Shown one piece after another: positions 55,430 through 64,000 of a stretch of DNA of 64,000 nucleotides. The notes beneath the pieces were generated by a model. The model was given only the letters and a program-made list of their open reading frames with translations, made no database searches and was not told where the DNA came from. A program made the position numbers and the translations under genes. How positions within the stretch are numbered: the first letter of the stretch is position 1; each line of letters begins with the position of its first letter. Origin of the DNA: Prosopocoilus inquinatus (taxonomy: Eukaryota; Arthropoda; Insecta; Coleoptera; Lucanidae); assembly GCA_036172665.1 (NCBI GenBank), contig CM069870.1, forward strand, positions 56,110,212 through 56,174,211, read 5' to 3'.

Positions 55430-56700
55430 TATGACCAAACAGAAAATGACCAGTGACGATCTGTAACTTAACGTACTGTCTAAAGATCTCTAGGGTGGTA
55501 TATTTAATTAGATCTAAGGCGACAAATGCTCTTCAATTTCCTTTCAGTCATATTTGAGTTTGTTTCTGATAGTAGATGGGCTAGAACATTTATGTGGCTG
55601 TATAGCTTGTTATGATTTTTTGTACTTTGTTTTTTAATAACGTCGTTAACATAGAATGCTGACTCGGAGGGCGCTTGAAGGGAGAGTATACGATACTCTT
55701 ACTACGTTCGTGTAATGATTGGAACTTTTCCATAAAATCCGGCGTTCCACAAGGTAAAGCCAACAGACCATTACTTTACACAGTCTACATCAGAGTACTG
55801 CACAATTACCTGCCTACTTAGTTACTTGTTACTAGGCTTAATCAACAAGGTATAGCGACGCGATAACCTACCTACTACATATAGGTACCAGATAACAGGT
55901 AACGACCATTGCACAATTGACATAAAGCTGTGTCGTATCTTCTTTATTTTAATCACACTTTAAATAAAAGGTGACTTTAATCATAACATGAGATAAGGCC
56001 CATATTGTTAAATAAATTTTACTTTTTAAATAAGAAAATAATGAGATAACAAAAATAGTATACGGTTGAACGAGTGAGGAAAGTAACGAGTTTAAGAAAA
56101 TGATTTCTACGAGTTCAATACTATACTTTTTGTACGTTCCGACTTACTGTATCTGGTAGAGTATTAGGAAGATCTAAATCACTTTCTGAATCAAAAATCA
56201 TGATAAAGGTCCGACGAACAACAGAAACTGATATTTGGTAATGACACGATACAAGGACACAAGTGGACACAAGACAACTTGATAGAGTAAGATTTATTTT
56301 CGTCTCTAGTGACGAAAGTTGACGTTATGAGATTTTTCGTCGCTAATTACGGAAATAAAACTTTGGCTGGAAGTATACGGTATCAATAAAATGTTTTTCT
56401 CATAAAGGGTTGTAGAAAAATGATTTTTTGGTGAGCGTATAATCGAGAGTTGAATATTCGGGAATCTACTGTATTCTGATTTTAGGACACTGATTCTCCA
56501 GATTGTGTCAGTTTGCACTTGGCAACAAGAAATAATGGCAAATTTGCAATTAAAACAAAAAATGCAGCAAATTATGCATTAATGCCCTAAAGAATTAAAA
56601 TATGTAATTATTCATAAAAATGTTCAAAATATGCATTTGCATATGCAAATGTGCAAATGCATAATTATCCTAAGCCTAGTTATAAGTGATGAACAGATAA
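55430..56700. other. No gene recognised
   Basis: AT-rich. Contains short internal direct repeats of 'TGCATATGCAAATG'-type sequence near 56630-56660. No coding sequence is supportable. Confidence 0.4.
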
Positions 56701-56702
56701 AA

Positions 56703-56978
56703 TAGCGTCATCTTACTATCGCTTTTTGACCTGACATTGCAGTAGGATAGACAAATTGAAGCGGGATTTGCTCCTAATAAGTCCCCCATGCAAGGCGGCC
56801 ATGCTTGCTGTCAAAGCATAATGAAAATGTTTAGAAAAATTTTGTGCAAATCGTTTTTGATTACAGTGAAAACCTCGAGCAGCCTCTGGAAGAAGCTCCA
56901 AGCAGGGCTGAAACAGCTGTCCAGAGGCTGCTCGAGGTTTTCACTGCAATCAAAAACGATTTGCACAAAATTTTCCTA
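56703..56978 (+). repeat. Hairpin repeat family, copy 4, with near-perfect 54-bp arms
   Basis: The head matches the other copies (ACTATCGCTTTTTGACCTGA, GGCGGCCATGCTTG). It is followed by arms 56836-56889 and 56921-56974 that pair at 53 of 54 positions around a 31-base loop (AAGAAGCTCC to AAACAGCTGT). Only one arm is present in the 7258 copy, which reads straight from the head into the loop and right arm. The right arm plus loop is open as APSRAETAVQRLLEVFTAIK, as in the 7258 copy. Confidence 0.88.
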
Positions 56979-56999
56979 GTTATAAGGTTAGAAAGAATT

Positions 57000-59900
57000 T
57001 TTTCCTTATTCTGTACCGCTGCTGTTAAACTAAAGTTACTTCTTGCATTTGGAAAGAATGCATTATCGGAATAATTAAAATATAAATATGTACTAGCCCG
57101 TGTTTGTTACTAATAATCAATAAACAATCCAACTGTCGCGTCAAATTTTTGAAAAATATATGCGTAAATGTATGCGTAATAGTTTCTATTTTTCATAAGA
57201 GTGAATACCTATTTCTTTAAATTAGAGCTTCTTAAAAGTTGAAAAAGCTAGACGAACCTGAGGGAGTCGATTGAGTGTCCAACAATCCATCTGTATTACT
57301 TTACCTGATTTTTTTGCATTGTAGAGGAATATCTTCCATTTGTACAGAGCATTAAAAAAGTTAAAAATTCTACTCGTACATAGATCGTCTTTCCATCAAA
57401 ACGAAGTATAAATTTAACACTGTTCATATACAAATTTTAATGACTGAAGATAATTTAAATTTACTGTGCTAATTTAAAAATCAAATACATTAAAAGCTAT
57501 GACGCCAAATTCAAGCTATCCTCCCTCGATTATTATAAATCTCACTGTAGTATACTCTTTCGTTTCCAAGATGCAGAAATAGGTAAACGAAGTATGAAGT
57601 TGGAAGGGGGTATATGAAAATGTTCTTTGCTTGGAGGGGGTCGAAGTTTGAAGAAGGCTGGAAACCCCTGCTTTAAATAAACAATAATAATAATAATAGA
57701 AACATGAAAAGTTCAATAATAATATAAATTATAAACTGGAAAAGTTTTGAGCTTTCGTTTTAACATGTTGTACTCGTGACGCTTTTTTGTAAATCGTTTT
57801 TTAAATAAAAAAGTATTACCTGTATGTATACCGAGCGAAAAAAAGTGAAATTGCTACGATAATTCCATGCCTCAGTTCAAACGCCACTCGTAGAGAGACC
57901 AACACGATTTACAACGAGCGATGTCAAATAAGCGACGTGAATTAGGTGCTATTTTGTAGAATCCGTTCGTGTAGTTTATTTTTAGCCGGTTGATGCGATG
58001 AATCTGCCCAATAGTGTTGTCTCTCACTGAATATTTATGTTTCCTTCGCTGGCGGATTGATTCCTTTTTATTCCCGCTGTTTGCCAGACTGGTTTGTGGT
58101 GGCTTTAATTCCATCTCCTCCGCTAGTCAACAAATTCATAAAATACAACATTCGGAATTCGGGTTATTGTTATGTACACGTTTCCCTTTTTAACGTACGC
58201 CCGCTCATCTCCTCCTTCCCGTCATACGGAAACATCTCTATAGATGTCTCCCGTTCGGACCGGAGCTTATTTACTAGTGCTTTAATGGCAAGAAGAACTT
58301 TCGTGAAACGAAAAGTTCTCAATTTATGTAAAGTGATAAGTTTGTCTGCTTTATCGTCTGAATAAGCCAAATCAAATTAAACAAGTTCAAAATGCTTTCA
58401 TAACGAATAGGAAAATATGACGGGGAAATTGTATTGACAGTGCAAAATCCTATACGCAAGGAAAATTACGAATTATAATTGGATTGACAATTCGGAACAA
58501 AATTTATTTAAACTTCTAAATGTCGAAGAGTCTACAGAATTTACGTTGTACAAATCCACTAGCATCAACAAAATTTGATTTCATTTCAAATACTCATACA
58601 TATTTTCAGGTGGCAGTCTGAAAGCACATAATCAATAATTTAATCGATCTGTTAGCACACATACACTTGTGAGTCAGATTAATAAATTGACAACATAAAT
58701 TTCGATATACATATAACTTACGTTATTACTTCTTAAACCACTATCGTTTTAGATCTGAAACCGTGTTATACAGACTGTCCAGTATAAGTGCTCCACTACA
58801 GAGTTCTCTTCTTATTATTAAAGTTCGAATGTTAGTTAAATGGAGAAAAAGTTTTGTCAATTTGGGAAAAGCTGATGCAACGGACGCGGGTTATTTTTCT
58901 TTAGAATTTGGGGAGTGGTCAGCCTTATACTTACTCGAAACAACCCGAAACCATCCCCGCGTCTTATAGAAAACCCAACCTGCTCTTTTGACCAACGGGC
59001 CACTGTGGAAAGCATTTTCTTGTTCGGTAGCTTAAGTTTGAGAAATGGGCCAAAAATGTACTTTCGACGGTGTCTTCCCCGAAAAGTCGAAAAATGCCGT
59101 TTTAATCCCTGAAGATTGCCAAATCTCTTTCTTGTGGTTGTCTCTCTCCTTACGATATGAAGACGTTCTCCTCGGACTTCTTGGAGAAGGTAAAAGGGTG
59201 AACTTAAAATTAATGAATAAAAGAGTGCAATAGATTTAACCAGTCTATTAAAATTAAAAAAAATGACAACAAAATTAAAATGTCAAAAAAACAAAACAAA
59301 ACAAAACACAAAAAAAACGAATGACGTGTGGAACACTGTAAAAGCAAACTTTACCCGCAAAAATAACATTAACAAAAAGGGGGAGAGAGACAAGGATTGC
59401 ACTTTCGATTGCAGCAATTAGTTTTTAAGCGGTCTGTTAGCTTACCAAACTGAATCGACAGATCTTCTCGTAATCCAAAAATTAAGGAAACACAATGACT
59501 TTATATAAAGCAAATAAAATACTCAGTTCGGACGGTTTTAAGTACACAAATATCCACTACACGGGGACAGCTTCTGCCTTCCGTATGCGAATTTCAAACT
59601 TGGAGAAAATTTACTGAATTTTAATTGAAATAAAAAATAAAATTAAACGTGAAGTACAAAGTAAGGGCAAGCTTCTACACTAGACGCTCTCAAAACCAGA
59701 TGGCGTAATAGTGTCATTTTGCCTTAATTTTTCTAAACTTCCCACGCCCTCAAACCTGGGCCGAGAAAGCTGAGTCGGCAGCAAGTGCTAAATTAAACTT
59801 AAAATGTAACTTAAGGATTTTATAAAATATTGTATGCCATTGAATACGCGAATCATATTATTTTTCACGTGAAAACTAACTGTCGACGCAGATCTCACAG

Positions 59901-60400
59901 TTCTTAACGTCTACACGATACAGGAAAGAAATTGAATATTTTTCACAATGTACAGATTGAAACCTTCGGATTCTTACACTGAAAAAAATTCACTTCTTTA
60001 ATATCGTCTTGATTTGTTATCGGAATAGCATAAAATAACAAAGATTTATATTATCACGTTTGAAAAAATCATTTTCTAAATTAGTTTTACTTTTAGCTTG
60101 TACACAAAATTCAACACGCGTATTTTATTATTTAGTTGCAGTTCGCAAGTGCAGCGATTGACATTAGCAAGCATGGATTGACCGACGCGTGGTCTGCTTA
60201 CATTGCAAATTTGATGGCCTAGGTTAGGAAAAGTAAGGGAATTCCTTGAGGGGAATCCATGTCATTAAGCCTTACTTGCGCTGCATCGGCGAATTTTGTT
60301 TTTATTAGAAAGTAATTAAAGCGCTCACTTTCTCACTGTTTTCGCAAGACGCCGACTTTTTGACATTCGGCCGTTGATTCAAACTGTTAGAAAACGCACT
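57000..60400. other. No gene recognised
   Basis: Includes (AAT)n at about 57680-57700 and an (AAAAC)n tract at about 59290-59310. Open frames (57872-58114, 58057-58365, 58763-58969, 58915-59112) overlap each other and match no known protein. Composition varies but no exon structure is evident. Confidence 0.4.
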
Positions 60401-60422
60401 TTGTGGCATCCGGCATGAGTAG

Positions 60423-60460
60423 CATAAAAAGAGGAGTTGGTAAATGCAAGTCAGTCAGTC
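60423..60460 (+). promoter_or_regulatory. Candidate arthropod core promoter (TATA plus TCAGT initiator)
   Basis: CATAAAAAG at 60423-60431 is followed at about 28 bases by GTCAGTCAGTCAGTC, which contains the arthropod initiator TCAGT at 60451. Spacing and order fit a TATA-dependent promoter firing rightwards. A GTAACC splice donor at 60607 could end a first exon of about 150 bases. No long coding frame follows in the window, so the gene, if real, continues elsewhere. Confidence 0.5.
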
Positions 60461-61740
60461 AGTCCGTCAGACATTAATCCATGGCAGTTATTAGTTTTAT
60501 TAGTTGGTAGGACAGTAGTCAGTGTTTTATAAAAATGAGTACGACAATTGGATTAGTGAAATCGTGATTGTTTGACCTCAGATGAAGCGCCAGAAGTACA
60601 TTGACGGTAACCTAAGAAAATTATTTTATGTGCGGTAATGTTATGCCAAGCGAGTATGTGCTCTGTGAAAAAACATAAAACGGAACTAATAATTTTTGAG
60701 AAAAGTAAACACTAGTTTAGTTTAAAACGATGGGCCAATGAGTTCGAGTAATTTAGTGGAAAGACAATTAATTTTAATAATTATAATTTAATCTTAATCT
60801 TCTTTCTTGTCTCTTTTAATTGTAACGTAGACTTTTAAACTAACTCTGCTTCATATCGTGACACTATTTCTCTGTCACAGAAAATATTGGTACCTTTAAA
60901 ATCAACGTATCTGTCATAATTTGCGAGAAACAACATTCAACCGTTATTTTAAATGGTGCCAATTTGAATTTTATTTAGGTTATGTTACGGTTTCGAAAGA
61001 GCTTTTCAAAACATGCAGTTCGTGTAATATATCTTCTAATCTATGACTTAAAATCAAAAAGTTATTACTCAAACTAGTTTGATGTTCACCAATTGTGCAA
61101 GAATTTCAACTGTCTCAATCAACCCAAATTCGGTTGGTTCGGTTGATAAAAAAATCAAATTCATTTCTAAGCAGTGTTTGCTCAGATTCGGGTCATAATG
61201 GGGCCGGTTAGGGGAATCAAAAGTAGGGACGGAAAAATTCTAAAGAAAAAACAAGGCAATTATTTGCAAGAGAGGATCATCAAAGGTTTACCTGGAAGTG
61301 TTTCGGCAGGCTTTTTTCAAAAGTGAAACGAAACACATTGTTTAAACAGTTTCAGGGCATACGCCGAAATTTTTCGCTTCATTTTGTTGAGAAAATCGTT
61401 ATATCACTCATGGTTATATACAGGCTGAACCAATTTGAAAGTATTAACTTGGGTTTTATTAATTAATAAAAAACGGAACTATAACAACAGCTGACACATA
61501 CTTTGCATGTGGTGGTCTTAAATCCTGTAGTATATAATATTATTTATGGTTTCTTGAAAATATTTAAAATTTCTGTGATTTGTTTTATCCAATTCAATTG
61601 TAATTTTTTGGTGAAAGACAGCATAAAAGAGAAATAAGCCGAACTGTAAATATTTATAAAAGAAGTTCGCATTTGATGGCTTCTACTTACTGTTCGTCAA
61701 GAAGAAGGCGGTAAAAACGTGACGTGCGTGCCGAACTGCA
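60461..61740. other. No coding sequence recognised
   Basis: Downstream of the promoter candidate only an 10-codon frame (from ATG 60535) lies before the possible splice donor. The rest is AT-rich and unassigned. Confidence 0.35.
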
Positions 61741-61741
61741 T

Positions 61742-61800
61742 CACGTGCCTTCACAACCGTATAAAAGTTCCCGCGCAGTTATAATGTTTCCGTCTTAATT
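61742..61800 (+). promoter_or_regulatory. Weak promoter candidate with CACGTG and TATAAAAG
   Basis: CACGTG at 61742-61747 precedes TATAAAAG at 61760-61767 in a short GC-richer patch (CCCGCGC at 61770). No TCAGT-like initiator is seen at the expected distance, so support is limited. Confidence 0.3.
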
Positions 61801-64000
61801 TTATCAAAGAAAATTCATTTAGCACCACGGCGGCGTTTTAGAACTTTCATCAACGAAAAAGTTTTATCATTTAATGAATTAATAAGTCAAAAAGAGAGGA
61901 AGGGAAAATTATCCGAACACTGTCCGTCAATCGAAACTTGCGGTTGAAAAACTTCTTCATTTCGTCCTGCTTGTTTTATGCAGTACATGAACTGAGATCG
62001 CTCGATGTACGATAAATTCACCCATAGTGCCTTTGTTGGCCATGCATCAGTGCAGATGAAAGTTGTTCCTAGATCAGCAGGTTTGTCCGAGGGTGTCTGT
62101 CTGTCCGGGTGAATTACTGCGGCCGCGCCTACCGATAAGATGCTTTAATTAAAATGCTGTCTCAGCCAGGATTGATGCGACTTTGAGGTGCAACATTTCG
62201 CTACAAACATTAACTTGGGCCGTTTTCCTTTGTTTTGTCTGCCGAACATCGTCTGTGCTTTCGTTCTTGTAATTGGAAACAATCATGATAACAAGCCCTA
62301 CTTTCAACTTGTAAAGGGTTTTGTCAGATATGAGAACAGAAATATTTTTCTTTGTACAGGGATACATCACATTTATTCACAATCAACAGGTATCAAAGTC
62401 TATAAATGTTTCCATAAACAAAACGCCCAAAATAGTAAAAAATGATAAGTTAGTTTTGTAACTTATGAACATGTACTAAATGAACGGCCTGTATATTTAG
62501 CGTTTGAAAGTATGTGAATGTCGGCTTAATTAATCACATCCGCCGGGCAGTGATTTGCATTGTTCTGATTTACTTTTGCTTCGGTAAAAACACAATTTGA
62601 AGTTCCTCAAATTTTTCATTTATAATGTTTGATTCTCTTTTCACTTTAATTCGATTAATTGTCTCGCACATGAAGCAATTGCAAATATGTAAAACACTGT
62701 GGTAATATACGCGTTCAACTAAAATAATCTTAAAGGTCCGCGGTTGGCATCAAGAGCAAATTATTCACACAGATTGACACAGACACCAACACGAACAGGA
62801 CTGGACCGATAAAATTATTATTGTATTGCTACTTATATTATAAAAAAAATTGAAATTCAACGTATGCACTATGCAATCTTTCGTCAGAGAGTTGTAAACA
62901 AGAACATTTTACAGTTTCAGTTCAAGATAAATATTCGGGTTTTGCATTTTTCTTTCTCGAGAGTCCATTGCTGCTGTGACACAGTCAGCTATTCCAGTAA
63001 CCACCAACAAGTTTATGTGTGAATTCATTTTATCTCGAAAACTATACAAGCTAGACCCCCCCCCATGTCTATATTTATTTGCTTTGTTTCTTCTAGTACT
63101 ATCTGTGGTTAATGGGTCGGTCACTTATTTTGAATCATTGTGTATTTAGACACTTTATGACAGAATACATGCACTACATGAACCGGAAATGTTATTAAAT
63201 TAAATTGAAAAATTAAGTGTTGATTAACAGAGTACAATTATTTGATACAGACGAGTGTTCTTTCATGGTTTGAACTTTACATTGGTTTACTAGAAAATGG
63301 TAGAACTCACCATCACATAAAAAATTCTAAATGTTCTTTTGAACGTTCGAAATGTTCTTTTGGTGGTATTTATTAAAACTATCGAATTCTTAAGATGTAG
63401 TAATTTATTATTGATTTTAAAAATTGTGATTTTGTCTAGTTTTTTTTTTTTAATTGCTGCTGTAAATGTATATGCCGGAAACGATTTAAACAATTACAGA
63501 AAATGATATACGTTACAAGCTTCCTTTCAAGAATAATAAATAGTTTCATTTGATTTTCATGTTACACCTCTTTGAAGGAGACCGAACTTCATTTTGGCAG
63601 GCCCGTCAAATCAGTAGGAAAAAATGATCCTCAAAGGGGTTTATCAAACTGAGCTATATTACAGAAATTTCTTACTCACTTTTAAGATGAAAATCTACAG
63701 CAATGAAAATTACAGAACGTGTGAAATCTAGTAAAGTTGGAGGCGGATGGTGTGTTAAAAAATTGACAGGCATAATGACAAGCACATGCAAATTATTCTT
63801 GTGTTATTGTTTGGATAGGTATGTAATTCCTCAGGCCGGTGCGGAAGTAGTACTCTCCAAACAATATAAGAAATTGGAACAAAATAATTCTGCAGTAGTT
63901 TGATGATTACACGGTGTAACAGTGAAAATATACTTTTGATGTGATGTAGTGCAATTTCTAAACCTGGTCGACTAAAACACTTTAGTATACAAAAAATGTG
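61801..64000. other. No gene recognised
   Basis: Short frames at 62149-62445 on both strands, 62909-63124, 63290-63493 and 63703-63903 have no recognisable content. A run of about 9 C lies at 63056-63064. No terminal repeats were noticed. Confidence 0.4.

Noticed and set aside
57872..58365. Opposing open frames of 80 and 102 codons
   Set aside because: They overlap on opposite strands with no recognisable domain, splice structure or promoter. Not enough to call a gene.

Overview
The window looks like a stretch of an AT-rich insect (at least arthropod) nuclear genome. There are no bacterial-style operons, non-coding space is long, and the recognisable coding sequence all belongs to insect-type transposable elements: mariner, Tc1-like, DD41D mariner-like, pogo, piggyBac-like, BEL/Pao, Ty3/Gypsy, Penelope-like and non-LTR elements, plus MITEs with 3-bp TTA/TAA target duplications. 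I cannot fix the insect order. I see no convincing host protein-coding gene. Some GC-richer islands and one good TATA/Inr core promoter could belong to a host gene with widely spaced exons.

Layout: 0-8 kb holds non-LTR and Penelope-like relics, a 430-bp foldback hairpin and a complete but frameshifted mariner (5555-6835). 10.6-11.3 kb is a GC-richer, coding-like island carrying a MITE. 11.8-22.8 kb is a pile-up: a degenerate tandem repeat; a 5'-truncated mariner split by a Tc1-like element; then a DD41D transposon split by a 7.1-kb BEL/Pao LTR retrotransposon. In the BEL/Pao I saw one difference between its LTRs; it has a 5-bp CAGAG duplication and a tRNA-Tyr-type primer site, yet its coding region is broken. 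23-28 kb is low in repeats with GC-richer islands. 28.8-30.8 kb is a TIR element holding a MITE and a non-LTR scrap. 31.3-34.1 kb is a Gypsy element with protease and RT deleted and MITE-like insertions in its 5' LTR.

36.2-38.0 kb is a head-to-head pair of Penelope-like fragments, each ending in a hammerhead-ribozyme-like motif. 38.3-38.7 kb is a non-LTR RT tail. 40.2-41.1 kb is an internally deleted mariner. 41.6-42.5 kb is a 201-bp tandem repeat. 43.5-46.6 kb is the best-preserved gene: a pogo-type transposon with an apparently intact two-exon transposase, matching TIRs and a TA duplication. 46.7-51.3 kb holds MITEs, a relic of an arthropod multicopy protein, a hairpin repeat family and a probable non-autonomous piggyBac-like element. 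53.5-55.4 kb is another TIR element, enclosing a Penelope GIY-YIG fragment. 56.7-57.0 kb is a near-perfect 54-bp-arm hairpin. 57-64 kb is largely featureless, with one strong and one weak promoter candidate.

The genes do not form a pathway; they form a layered history of insertions. The most unusual signals are the hammerhead-like motif in four Penelope termini with a changing but still paired stem, the near-identical LTRs around a defective BEL/Pao, the 201-bp repeat with a conserved reading frame, and the multicopy hairpin family.
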